NCBI GenBank assembly: GCA_001462255.1
Contig: LIUJ01000264.1
Location: 1 to 19,074, forward strand
Length of the DNA stretch: 19,074 bases
Source of the DNA: Fibrobacteria bacterium GUT77
Lineage (GTDB): Bacteria > Fibrobacterota > Chitinivibrionia > Chitinivibrionales > Chitinispirillaceae
Direction of reading: 5' to 3'
Each line of letters opens with the position of its first letter. Position 1 is the first letter of the stretch. Made by a program: the position numbers and the translations under genes. The notes below the pieces were generated by a model. The model had not been told where the DNA came from. It saw only the letters and a program-made list of their open reading frames with translations, and ran no database searches. This document shows positions 1-8,552 of the stretch, piece after piece.

Positions 1-3000
1 CGCGCCGAGCGGGTTATTGGAACCACTGACCACCGGCCACGTAATCACGTTGCCGTTAACTTCGCCCGTCAACGGTTTTGGCGCGAGCGCTCCGGTATTG
101 ACGCTGCCGGTCGCCGACCCCATTAACCTAACGCCGAAGGGGATAGTGTCGCGAATCGTTACGTCGTAGGCCAAATCGGAACGGCTCGCCCAGTCGGTAA
201 TCGTTGATGTCCCGTAGGTCGGCGTGAAACGCACCCCGGCGTTGCCCGACTGGTTCGCTATACCCGTCAAAACAAAATACGGCATAACGGCCGACGTATC
301 GCCCATCCACAACAATAAGCTGTCGTTTTTGAAAACGATTTTGTAATTGATTGACGTCTCCGTATCGGCCATAGGTACTCCTACCCGACCGGCGTCACGC
401 CCATTCGAGGTAACGGTAACATCAAGGCCGGCGTAATTCTCATCCCGCAGATATAACCGCTCAAACCCCAATTCAACGGAACCCGAAGCGCCGCGCCGCG
501 CGTATATGTATATTGGCGGCCCGTAATTCATGGGTTGCATCGCGCCGGTAAGCGTAACGTTTTTACCGGTAGCCGGCGTGAAGTACATATCAACCGGATT
601 TGTTCCAAGTGTAATGGTTTTCCCGTCGTTACTGATAGACTTATTCGTCCCCTCCCATTGACTTGACGAATTGCTGACGGCGGGGTAGCCGTGCGTCTGC
701 TTGTAGGCGATAGTGTAAACCACGGTATCGCCGGGAGAATAAGCTTTTTTATCCGCCCTCTTGTACATCGTGGTAAGTTCCGGCGGCGGCGGCGGAAGCG
801 AGTCGCGGGTAACCACAAGAACGGCGGCGCTCTTCATGGGCGATTCCTTATCCGCCTCCGCCCACGCGTTGGACGTGATTTTCACGTTTGTAAAGACGGA
901 AGGCGTGTCGGCGCGAACAACGTATTGGATGCTACCCTTTTGACCTACTAACAGTTTGTCTATCTCCCACGAAACGACGTTGCCGCTTAACTTGGGCGCT
1001 ATGCCCAAGGGATTGGCGCCGGTGAAATTGAGGAATGTCACGCCTTTAGGCAAAGTGTCCCTTATGACGACGTTGTTGACCTCGCGACCGGGTAGCGGCC
1101 CGTTGCCGAATACGCGGCGCCACGTGTAGCCGTCCCACTCCTCAATAAGTATGTTGTCTACGGTTACGGAAGCCTCGTTGCCGCACAGTTTTCTATGCAA
1201 CCGCTTGACCGGTTTTCCCGGATTGTCCGGAGAAGGGTCGTCGGTAAAATCAGGGGTTATGGGATATCCCCAATTTGCCATCGCGTCGTCGTCAATCTTA
1301 CCAACGGCGCGCGAATTGTACGACCAATCGTCGCCCCACGCGCGTCCGGCGTAATTGCCGGCATACACCGCCCACACGCCCTTAAACGGCGTGCTGATGC
1401 CGCGGTGGACACGGTTGTCGAGGCCGCTGTAATTTATGAGAAACTGCGTGGGCGCGGCCATCGTCCCCCAGTTGGTATCGCTACGAGACGGGTCGAGAAC
1501 GTCGGCTATCTGCAATATCAAGCGCTGATTCCATTTACCCTTGGCGTCCGCCCCCGGCGTGATGTTCTCGTGCAACAATTTAAATTTTGATCTCTCGGCC
1601 TCAGGCACGTATAGTATGTCCGTGCGAACACTCCACCCGTTTGCCCCCAACCCTTTGTAAGTATTGTCGGACATAAAGTAAGACACGCGATAATTTCCAT
1701 AGTCGATATAGGCCTCGTGAGCGTCGCTAAACGCCCTTATCATGAAAGTATGGCTCCCGGCGTTTGCCGCGGTACCGTCATGCGCGTAAGAGAAGTTTAC
1801 CCCCGGCCTCCCCCCGTTGAGCCACCCCGCCTCGGCGCTGTTCTCAAAGTCTATCGTGTAGACGGCGGTCATTCCGGGATTGACCGTATCTCTATAAACG
1901 GAATGATCGACACGCAAAGCGCGGCGGGCGATGTCAACCCCCGTCCGCTTCATCACCGACGATATTTTGTTCGGGTACTCGTTGGACGTCCACCCGGTTC
2001 CGTTCGTACATGAGATAGTGGCCTTGTTCTCATAGCGTTTGAGATTGGCGCGCGGAATCGCCGCCTTAAACGTTACGCTTCCCTTCGTAGGACTAACGCC
2101 GGTCGACGTCTTGAATCCCGGGACGTTGCCTATATTCCAGCTCACGGTATTTGTAGCCGCGTCATAAGACGGAGAACCCGTCCCCGATACAAACACAAAA
2201 TCGCCGTGCAGGCGGTTGGATATTTTTACCCCTTTGGCCTCCTCCGCCCCGTAATTTCTGTAATCAACGGTATAGGTTATGGTGTCGCCCTCAAAAGCGT
2301 AAGTCTTATTGACATCCATGTATACTTTCATATTCGCCTGCCGCTTCATGCTCATGGGGGCGTGGTGATTGCCGGTGAGTACGTTCATCCCCAGTAGCCG
2401 GAAGAACCCGTGGAAATATTGAGGGGTGCTCGTCAAATACCTGTCCCCCGGTTCGGCGACATCCCATTCGAGTTCGGCTTGGCGGTACATCTCGGCCATA
2501 AGAGCGGTATCGCGGGCGGCGACGGCGGACGGAGAGCCGGTTCCGTGCATCCAGTTTAGCGGGTAAACAACCTTTTCCTCGCCCTGCGGCGAGTAATGGT
2601 ATTTGAGCATGGACGGGCCCCACCAAGTCCCCTCCCCGAGTATCGTTTCGCACGCGCCGTTCCAGGGCGATTGCCGTCTATCCCATATAAATTTGGCAAA
2701 GCGCTTTCCGGCGTCTTGTTGGAAGGCGTTTGACCTGTTGCGCAAAACGGCGTGGCCTATAGGGTCCCACGTGTAGGTCGGGTTACCGTGCCATACATAG
2801 TTGAGCACCGTCCGCCACGCGGCGCGAAAGTCTTCACCGTCGTTGAACGTGGAGAACGCCGGCGTGGTATCGTTCTTCATCTCCACCCATCCGGCGACGG
2901 GGATGTTATTGGGGTTTTGGGATATCAACTTGCCTATCAACCAGTCGCTGGAAGCTTCGGCGCGCCGAAACTGTTTGATGTTCCAGTCGTAGGCGCTCGC

Positions 3001-3939
3001 GTTTTCCGTCTGCAGGTAATCGGCAAACTGCCGAAAGTAGGCCGGCGCGGCGTAGTCAATGTGCTGCGCCGTGGGTCCAACGGTCTCCGCCCGTTTGCTT
3101 ATCCCTATGGAAAAGAGGTTTTGTGTGATATTTTGTGCCCACCCGGTAAGTTCCTGCCAACTGTCGCCTCCCTTAATGTACCCGTCAAAACCTATGTCGC
3201 CGCTGAGCAAATTGCCGTTGGCGGAAAAAGAGAGGGTGTCGCTTAATCCCTTTATAACCTTGAGAAAGTCGGCCTTATATGATATTTTATTGCCTCGCGA
3301 GTCGTTTATCCCCATGAACTCACCCCACTGCGCGTGGGCAATCATAAGCGCTATGGCGATGTCGAAGTCTCCGTCCGCGGCGCTGTTGCCCCCGGCGGCG
3401 TTCTGCCATCCGGGCAGGGTGCTGTACGAATACTGGGGCGCCTTCGACCCGTCGCGGTAGCGGGTAACGTTGTTCATGGTAAAATCATGGGCAAAAAGCC
3501 ATAGACCGTCAAATGTGGTCTTATCGGCCATCATAGCCGCGGCAAGCATCGCGTACCCAGTCCCCTCGGAGCAGTCGGGGTTGGAGGCAAACTTTATGTA
3601 CTTGGCGCCGTTTAACGCGATACCCTGATAGTACGAGGCGCGGTTCATCATTATTTGGTACGCGTCGCGTATGGACTTCTCCATCTCGGCGTGGGTAACA
3701 CCGGCCGGATTGTGCGTGCCCAAATTGTACAAAACGTCGCCGTCCGGGTGCGCGTAGGGCAAGAACTGCGGAAACGGGAACGCCGGATCGCCGGAATTGA
3801 TTTGAACCGGCACGGCGAAGGCCTCGGTGACCGCCGCTATCGGGACAAATATCAATAATAAAGCGAATAAAGGCGCGAAAGCCCAAAAACGCATCGGCTT
3901 CGGAATACGATTCGGATACATAGGTTTTATTTTCGCCAT
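1..3939 (-). CDS. Secreted GH8 endoglucanase with DUF11-like repeats (3' end beyond window)
   Basis: Read by hand: 1313 codons stay open from the ATG at 3939 to the left edge with no stop, so the C-terminus is missing. Residues 16-42 are a signal peptide (basic start, hydrophobic core, cut near AFA-VP), so export is expected. GH8 enzymes hydrolyse beta-1,4-glucans such as cellulose. The GH8 signs are SEGTGY with the likely acid Glu125, and AADGDFDIAIALMIAHAQW at 187-205, which fits the family signature except for Ala in place of Ser/Thr at its second position. Asp392 (YTWD) is a tentative candidate for the base. The catalytic part ends near 535. DUF11-like segments follow at about 540-640, 954-1045 and 1254-1313+. 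An unrecognised module lies at about 674-953 and a Pro5 linker at 1049-1053. There is no Shine-Dalgarno at 3939; Met16 (3894) is an alternative start. Family is firm; substrate is inferred. Confidence 0.9.
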   Translation of the reverse strand, partial: MAKIKPMYPNRIPKPMRFWAFAPLFALLLIFVPIAAVTEAFAVPVQINSGDPAFPFPQFLPYAHPDGDVLYNLGTHNPAGVTHAEMEKSIRDAYQIMMNRASYYQGIALNGAKYIKFASNPDCSEGTGYAMLAAAMMADKTTFDGLWLFAHDFTMNNVTRYRDGSKAPQYSYSTLPGWQNAAGGNSAADGDFDIAIALMIAHAQWGEFMGINDSRGNKISYKADFLKVIKGLSDTLSFSANGNLLSGDIGFDGYIKGGDSWQELTGWAQNITQNLFSIGISKRAETVGPTAQHIDYAAPAYFRQFADYLQTENASAYDWNIKQFRRAEASSDWLIGKLISQNPNNIPVAGWVEMKNDTTPAFSTFNDGEDFRAAWRTVLNYVWHGNPTYTWDPIGHAVLRNRSNAFQQDAGKRFAKFIWDRRQSPWNGACETILGEGTWWGPSMLKYHYSPQGEEKVVYPLNWMHGTGSPSAVAARDTALMAEMYRQAELEWDVAEPGDRYLTSTPQYFHGFFRLLGMNVLTGNHHAPMSMKRQANMKVYMDVNKTYAFEGDTITYTVDYRNYGAEEAKGVKISNRLHGDFVFVSGTGSPSYDAATNTVSWNIGNVPGFKTSTGVSPTKGSVTFKAAIPRANLKRYENKATISCTNGTGWTSNEYPNKISSVMKRTGVDIARRALRVDHSVYRDTVNPGMTAVYTIDFENSAEAGWLNGGRPGVNFSYAHDGTAANAGSHTFMIRAFSDAHEAYIDYGNYRVSYFMSDNTYKGLGANGWSVRTDILYVPEAERSKFKLLHENITPGADAKGKWNQRLILQIADVLDPSRSDTNWGTMAAPTQFLINYSGLDNRVHRGISTPFKGVWAVYAGNYAGRAWGDDWSYNSRAVGKIDDDAMANWGYPITPDFTDDPSPDNPGKPVKRLHRKLCGNEASVTVDNILIEEWDGYTWRRVFGNGPLPGREVNNVVIRDTLPKGVTFLNFTGANPLGIAPKLSGNVVSWEIDKLLVGQKGSIQYVVRADTPSVFTNVKITSNAWAEADKESPMKSAAVLVVTRDSLPPPPPELTTMYKRADKKAYSPGDTVVYTIAYKQTHGYPAVSNSSSQWEGTNKSISNDGKTITLGTNPVDMYFTPATGKNVTLTGAMQPMNYGPPIYIYARRGASGSVELGFERLYLRDENYAGLDVTVTSNGRDAGRVGVPMADTETSINYKIVFKNDSLLLWMGDTSAVMPYFVLTGIANQSGNAGVRFTPTYGTSTITDWASRSDLAYDVTIRDTIPFGVRLMGSATGSVNTGALAPKPLTGEVNGNVITWPVVSGSNNPLGA

Positions 3940-4032
3940 AATATATCAATATAGTTAATTTTTTGGATCAATGCCTAAAAAAATTTGATTTTAACGGCGC
4001 CGGCCCAAAAAACTATCCGTAAAAAATAAATA

Positions 4033-4061
4033 TTGACACACTCACCCGCCGCATATAGTAT
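4033..4061 (+). promoter_or_regulatory. Sigma70-like promoter for the 69-aa gene and FIST-like gene
   Basis: A perfect TTGACA (4033-4038) is followed after 17 nt by TAGTAT (4056-4061, 4 of 6 matches to TATAAT). TATAGT two bases upstream is a 15-nt-spaced alternative. Transcription would start near 4068-4070, leaving a leader of about 40 nt that contains the GGAGG ribosome binding site at 4097-4101. The site lies in the A+T-rich divergent gap 3940-4110; I see no equally good promoter for the GH8 gene on the other strand. Confidence 0.55.
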
Positions 4062-4110
4062 ATTAACAACGGTATCTGTTTAATCTTAAGCACTGTGGAG
4101 GGATCCAATC

Positions 4111-4320
4111 ATGCAACTGTCGCAAGAGCAAATGGTTAAGCTTTTGAAGGGGAACTATACGTTTTCCCTATGGAGTATGTCTATGCTCATAACGCGTCTG
4201 AAGGGTGTATACGCGAGTGATCCGACGTCGTTGGAGAAGTGTACCGGCGAAATGAACGCTTTCGTTAATAAATTCAAGGGTGTGATGGGCAATGATTACA
4301 CGGTTTTGCAAAAACTGTAA
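4111..4320 (+). CDS. Small 69-aa hypothetical protein
   Basis: I do not recognise this family. It is a short, soluble, probably all-helical protein with no signal peptide or membrane segment. It has a Met-rich stretch (WSMSMLI, 21-27) and one Cys (44). The start is well supported: ATG at 4111 with GGAGG at 4097-4101 and a 9-nt spacer, behind a promoter with a perfect -35 box. The stop at 4320 is 20 nt before the FIST-like gene, which has its own strong ribosome binding site, so the two are very likely co-transcribed and may work together. The short length, strong expression signals and helical character would suit a regulatory or partner protein; that is inference only. Confidence 0.75.
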   Translation: MQLSQEQMVKLLKGNYTFSLWSMSMLITRLKGVYASDPTSLEKCTGEMNAFVNKFKGVMGNDYTVLQKL

Positions 4321-4340
4321 CCGGAGAGGGGAAGTGTATT

Positions 4341-5303
4341 ATGTTAATGACCTTTGATGAGGCGTCGAAGAGGATAAATAACGGGGAATTGCTCCATATC
4401 GCCGGAACGGAGGAGCTTATCAAAAAGTTGCCTAAGGGCAAGTGGATCGGCGGTTCCACGGAGTATTTCATGGCTAAGGAGGGCGGCACGGTCTCCGACG
4501 ACCGACTTTTCGTGACGGTGTTTCCCTACGCCGATTTTTCCATCAAGTCCTACGGCGCCGAAGACATATCAAAAGTGGCGCTCGACGCTTTCGACAACGG
4601 CTTTTCCATTGCCATTATCCCGTTTGACAGCGCCGTCCACACAACTTACGCCGAGAAGGCGCCGGGTTTTGAGGACATGTTCATAAAAAACGTGGCGGGA
4701 TGGATTGCCGGGCTCAACTTGGGCAAAGCGGGGCAAACGCCGGTCGCCGTCAACGGGCAGACGGGAGAGGCGCACGCCGATAAGGCGGCGGTGTTGCACA
4801 TCGGCGTGCCGGAGGGCAAGGCCGTGACCATAGGCGTAATAAACATCTTCACCCAAGACGAGGAGTCGCCGGTTATTGAGTTCGCCGAAGACGGTTTCTC
4901 AGCGGTCAAGTGCTTGATCAACGGGGAGGAGCGCGTTTTCGCCGACTACATCGCCGAAAACGACATAGACACAAAACTGCCGCTCGTGGGAGATTACTCC
5001 GGCAACGGCGTCAACGTGTCGTTCAAATCCGTTGAAAACGGCGTAGTGAACCTTTACGCGCCGGTCTTCACCGGCATAAAGTATAAGATGGCGAAGGCCG
5101 TTTCCAACTACGCCGAAGAGTTCAACAATCATTTGGCCGATTTTCGCGACGCGCAATCCGTATTCTCCTGCAACTGCATCCTCAACTTTTTGTACGGGGA
5201 GCTTGAGGGCAAGAGCATAGAGCTGTTTAGGGGGCCTATAACATTCGGGGAGATCGCGTATCAATTAGTCAACCAAACCCTTGTTTATGTATCTGTGCTG
5301 TAA
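4341..5303 (+). CDS. FIST-like sensory domain protein (DUF6976-type)
   Basis: 320-aa cytoplasmic protein with no signal peptide or membrane segment. Two stretches resemble FIST sensory domains: WIGGST at 35-40 followed by a strand, like the GxST motif of FIST_N, and a C-terminal SCNC (276-279) with FGEIAYQLVNQT (302-313), like the Cys motif and GEI motif of FIST_C. FIST proteins are thought to sense small ligands. I recall a related full-length family under the name DUF6976; that number is from memory and unchecked. ATG at 4341 has AGGGGA at 4327-4332 with an 8-nt spacer; ATG 4347 is an in-frame alternative. It follows the 69-aa gene by 20 nt. The palindromic repeat begins eight bases after its stop. 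No enzyme motif is visible. The gene is certain; the FIST link is moderate. Confidence 0.8.
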   Translation: MLMTFDEASKRINNGELLHIAGTEELIKKLPKGKWIGGSTEYFMAKEGGTVSDDRLFVTVFPYADFSIKSYGAEDISKVALDAFDNGFSIAIIPFDSAVHTTYAEKAPGFEDMFIKNVAGWIAGLNLGKAGQTPVAVNGQTGEAHADKAAVLHIGVPEGKAVTIGVINIFTQDEESPVIEFAEDGFSAVKCLINGEERVFADYIAENDIDTKLPLVGDYSGNGVNVSFKSVENGVVNLYAPVFTGIKYKMAKAVSNYAEEFNNHLADFRDAQSVFSCNCILNFLYGELEGKSIELFRGPITFGEIAYQLVNQTLVYVSVL

Positions 5304-5310
5304 CAAACAT

Positions 5311-5377
5311 TCTGGATTGCTTCGCTTCGCTCGCAATGACGGTCATTGCGAGGAGCAAAGCGACGAAGCAATCCAGA
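5311..5377. repeat. Imperfect palindromic dispersed repeat (REP/MITE-like)
   Basis: The left arm 5311-5340 begins TCTGGATTGCTTCG and ends CGCAATGAC; the right arm 5342-5377 is its imperfect reverse complement (GTCATTGCGAG ... CGAAGCAATCCAGA). The arms differ by a 6-nt length change near the middle. The element could fold into a hairpin of about 25-30 bp in the transcript between the FIST-like and RAM genes. The same core (CATTGCGAGGAGC...GAAGCAATCCAG) is one I recall as a dispersed intergenic palindrome in many unrelated bacterial genomes, where it is often mis-translated as a peptide containing LLRFARNDG. No T-tract follows, so it is not a classical terminator. Confidence 0.8.
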
Positions 5378-5427
5378 GCATTTATCGGTACAAATCTGTC
5401 TATAAAACACCAAAAAAAGGAATCATA

Positions 5428-5706
5428 ATGTTAACCGCGTTCGTATCTCTAAAAGTCCGGCGGGACAGCGTAAACGAGATCGCTTCGCAATTAGCCGCCA
5501 TAAACGGTGTAAGCGAGGTATACTCAATAGCCGGCCGCTTCGACCTAACGGCAATAATTCGCGTGCGGGACTGCGACGATTTGGCCGACATCGTAACAAA
5601 CAAGTTGCTTAAATTTGAGGGCATCCTCGATTCCGAGACCCAAATAGCCTTTCGAGTACACTCTAAACATGATTTGGAAAGTATGTTCTCATTAGGAGAG
5701 AACTGA
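5428..5706 (+). CDS. Stand-alone AsnC/Lrp ligand-binding (RAM) domain protein
   Basis: 92-aa protein matching the regulation-of-amino-acid-metabolism (RAM) domain of Lrp/AsnC regulators. It has an N-terminal strand (LTAFVSLKV), a central VSEVYSIAGRFDLTAIIRV (28-46) with the typical G-x-F/Y-D-L turn, and a closing strand after GILDSETQI (65-73). The helix-turn-helix of full-length Lrp proteins is absent, so it should not bind DNA alone. Stand-alone RAM proteins form ligand-binding dimers or oligomers and may partner with other regulators. ATG at 5428 has AAGGA at 5418-5422 with a 5-nt spacer. An in-frame upstream extension to 5281 would translate the palindromic repeat and is rejected. The stop is 3 nt before the kinase gene, so the two are surely co-transcribed. 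Confidence 0.85.
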   Translation: MLTAFVSLKVRRDSVNEIASQLAAINGVSEVYSIAGRFDLTAIIRVRDCDDLADIVTNKLLKFEGILDSETQIAFRVHSKHDLESMFSLGEN

Positions 5707-5709
5707 GTA

Positions 5710-8538
5710 ATGAACATTCCGCCGCCGCCTCCGCCGACACCGCCGACGCCGCAACAACCCGGATTGCCCCCGCAATCAGGCCAACCGCCGCAACCCGGCC
5801 AACCCGGCGGCCTCAAAGGCGGTTTCAAAATACGCAACGTACTCAACACGGTCAACCGCACAATCCTTCAGGCCGGGGCGACGCTCGGTAAGTACAACAT
5901 CATAGAGGAGATCGGCAGGGGCGGTATGGCTGTGGTCTACAGGGCGCTGCAAACCGACCTGAACCGCGAGGTAGCGCTCAAGGTCATGCCGGCCAACATC
6001 ACCCTAAACTACAGGTTCGTGGAGCGATTCTTAAGCGAGGGGCAGTCCGTGGCTAAGCTTAGCCACCCGAATATCGTCAACATATACGAAATGTCCTCCG
6101 AAAACGGCGTTTACTACATAGCCATGGAGTACATAACCGGCACGAATCTATACCAACACCTCAACGAAAACAAACCCAAGTTGGTAGACGTACTGGAGAT
6201 AATTTCAAAGCTCGCCGAGGCGTTGGCCTACGCGCACGGCCAGAAGATCATCCACCGCGACCTTAAGCTCAATAACGTCATTATGAAAGACCCGCTGACC
6301 CCGGTGCTCATAGACTTCGGCTTAGCCAAAGCGCTCGAAGAATCCGACAGCGGCGGCGGCATTACGCGAACCGGCGAGATTATGGGGTCTCCGGCGTATA
6401 TGGCGCCGGAGCGGCTGATGGGACGCGAGGTCGACCACCGTAGCGATATATGCTCGCTGGGCATAATGCTCTACGAAATGCTGACTTTCAAAAACCCGTA
6501 CTTGGACCAGCGCAACCTCCACCAAACAACCTACAACGTCATGGAGGCCAACCCCATCCCGCCCAAGAAGCTCATACCGTGGTTGCCGGTGGAGATAGAA
6601 GCCATAACCCTAAAGGCAATGGCCAAGGATCCGAACGCGCGTTACCAAACGATGGACGAGTTTCGCAAAGACATAATACGCTACCAAAACGGCGAGGCGG
6701 TTACGGCGAGGCCGCCGTCGCTCAAAAAGCGCACGGCAAGCTATATGCGCAAGCGTTGGGCGCCCATAGCAATCACGCTACTCGTGCTGATCTTCTCCGG
6801 AATCATCGGCGGGAGTTACTACATTCAACGAAAGCGCGTGTACTCCTACTGGCAACTCTTCTACGCGCAACCGCTAAGCACGGTGGCGGAAGACTGGAAG
6901 CTCATGAACAACGACAGCTTACAACTCGGCAAATTGGAGGACGGCAACAAATCGTTCACGCTTTCGTCGCCCGGTTTTTCGTTCCTGCGCCTTGAACAAC
7001 GCTTCAACCGCGACGTGTTGATAGAGTTCGACCTCTCCGCGCCCTCAAACAACCTGCACAGGGCCGGTCTCTTTCTCTTCAGCAACGGTCCGGAAAACGC
7101 GCACTGCGTACATATAAACCGCGACGGCTTCGGTGAGAGCGGGATAACCTATCCCGGCAGTAACTTCCTCTTCAGCGACGTTGAGCGTGGAACGATCCTT
7201 TGGCAGCACGTCAACCGAATTACCGTGGAACGCCTGCAAAACTCCATATCCCTAACGATAAACGGGATGCCCGTGGCGCGCGTGTACGACTTCTTTCCGG
7301 CTATAGGCAAGAACAACGAGAAAATCGGTTTTTTCGTAAACGGCTCCGCGGCCACCATATCAAACATCAGGGTATACCGCCGCGCAATTCCTCAAATTCC
7401 CAGCCCGACGCTAACCGGCGACCGCTTACGTGAACGCGGCGACTTTGAGTCGGCCATAGACGAGTACAACGGGCTGATGATAGACCAGTCGGCGCTCAAC
7501 ATGGCGAAGGAACTGCACCTGAATATCGCCGACTGCCTTATGCGCTTAGGCAGGTACGAAGAGGCGATAAACATCTTAGACAAAAGCACCCAGCTCCACA
7601 GTAGCGACGCGCTTAAAGCGAAGGCAAGGTACCTAAGCGGGCTCTCCTACCTCTTTATGGGCGACACCGTAAGGGCGGAGGGGGCGTTTGCCGTGGTAAC
7701 GCGCTATTACAAGCAGAGCGCCGTGGGATTTTCGATAATGGCGGCGGAAATAGCCCGTTGCGCCAAGCTCGTGAACGTCGGGGAGACGGAGTGGGCGCTA
7801 CGGGATATAGTGGCCAACGCCACGCTATACCCCAAAGCCACGCCCCACTGGGGCGCGCTTCACCTAAGCATTTTGGATAAAATGGCGCGAAGCGGCGACG
7901 TGGACGGAGCCACGCGCGTATCAAAATCCATCACCGCGCTCTACGGCGACTACCCGGAGATAAAGGCCCGCGCGAAAATATCCGTAGCCGAAGCCTACCT
8001 AAACGCCGGTCAAACGGCGGCCGCCTCCGATATATACAACCAGTCTATAAACCAAGGCGCCTCAGACAACGTTTGGCGCTCTTGGTACGCGATAGCCGAC
8101 CTATACGAGTACGACTTCAACTACGCGCACGCCCAGGCGATCTACAATAAAATATGGAAAGAGTCGCCGCCGGCCTCAGTTACGCACTGGATGGCCAAAA
8201 TCAAATGCGCCGAACAATCCGTCCGCGATACGGCCACCTTGGCGACGGCCCAACTGTTGCACGAAACCGTCGACGGCCCGCACCCGTTCCTCCTGCCGCG
8301 AATCATCGCCGCGTATTATACCGACAGGATAACGGAAATAGAGTTTTTAAGCCTTTGGGATAACCTATTGCCGCAAGACTCGTGGAGCCTCTACTACGTC
8401 GCCCGAAAACTCCTGCTACAGGGCAATCGGGCGGAGGCCATATCGGTAATAACCGTACTGCAACGCCAACTGCCGGTATCGTCGTGGCAGTCGTTTCAGG
8501 TACAAAAGATTCTGTACGCCCCGGACAAGTGGAACTGA
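5710..8538 (+). CDS. Membrane Ser/Thr protein kinase (PknB-like) with beta-sandwich and TPR domains
   Basis: 942 aa. Order: Pro-rich head (4-33), Hanks-type kinase (about 60-327), one transmembrane helix (about 350-372), an extracytoplasmic beta-sandwich (about 385-557) that looks LamG- or DUF1080-like, and TPR-like helical repeats (about 568-935). Kinase motifs are complete: IGRGGMAVVYRA (68-79), Lys91, likely alpha-C Glu110, HRDLKLNN with catalytic Asp184, DFG at 202-204 and APE at 232-234, so it should be active. The topology predicts a cytoplasmic kinase and a periplasmic sensor or scaffold. It starts 3 nt after the RAM gene stop, with AGGAG at 5694-5698, which suggests the RAM protein and kinase act in one circuit. 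The partner phosphatase and substrates are not in the window. The beta-sandwich assignment is tentative; the kinase is firm. Confidence 0.95.
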   Translation: MNIPPPPPPTPPTPQQPGLPPQSGQPPQPGQPGGLKGGFKIRNVLNTVNRTILQAGATLGKYNIIEEIGRGGMAVVYRALQTDLNREVALKVMPANITLNYRFVERFLSEGQSVAKLSHPNIVNIYEMSSENGVYYIAMEYITGTNLYQHLNENKPKLVDVLEIISKLAEALAYAHGQKIIHRDLKLNNVIMKDPLTPVLIDFGLAKALEESDSGGGITRTGEIMGSPAYMAPERLMGREVDHRSDICSLGIMLYEMLTFKNPYLDQRNLHQTTYNVMEANPIPPKKLIPWLPVEIEAITLKAMAKDPNARYQTMDEFRKDIIRYQNGEAVTARPPSLKKRTASYMRKRWAPIAITLLVLIFSGIIGGSYYIQRKRVYSYWQLFYAQPLSTVAEDWKLMNNDSLQLGKLEDGNKSFTLSSPGFSFLRLEQRFNRDVLIEFDLSAPSNNLHRAGLFLFSNGPENAHCVHINRDGFGESGITYPGSNFLFSDVERGTILWQHVNRITVERLQNSISLTINGMPVARVYDFFPAIGKNNEKIGFFVNGSAATISNIRVYRRAIPQIPSPTLTGDRLRERGDFESAIDEYNGLMIDQSALNMAKELHLNIADCLMRLGRYEEAINILDKSTQLHSSDALKAKARYLSGLSYLFMGDTVRAEGAFAVVTRYYKQSAVGFSIMAAEIARCAKLVNVGETEWALRDIVANATLYPKATPHWGALHLSILDKMARSGDVDGATRVSKSITALYGDYPEIKARAKISVAEAYLNAGQTAAASDIYNQSINQGASDNVWRSWYAIADLYEYDFNYAHAQAIYNKIWKESPPASVTHWMAKIKCAEQSVRDTATLATAQLLHETVDGPHPFLLPRIIAAYYTDRITEIEFLSLWDNLLPQDSWSLYYVARKLLLQGNRAEAISVITVLQRQLPVSSWQSFQVQKILYAPDKWN

Positions 8539-8552
8539 GATTTACGCCGACC

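Noticed and set aside
781..795. Five CGG triplets in a row, looking like a microsatellite
   Set aside because: On the coding strand they encode the Pro5 linker of the GH8 protein between modules.
3521..3949. A 142-aa minus-strand open frame at the start of the GH8 gene
   Set aside because: It lies in a different frame from the GH8 coding sequence, which has a signal peptide and catalytic motifs over the same bases. The shorter frame shows only low-complexity Arg-rich sequence.
5281..5427. N-terminal extension of the RAM protein
   Set aside because: It would translate the palindromic repeat into the familiar spurious peptide containing LLRFARNDG. The ATG at 5428 has a proper Shine-Dalgarno and begins the domain.
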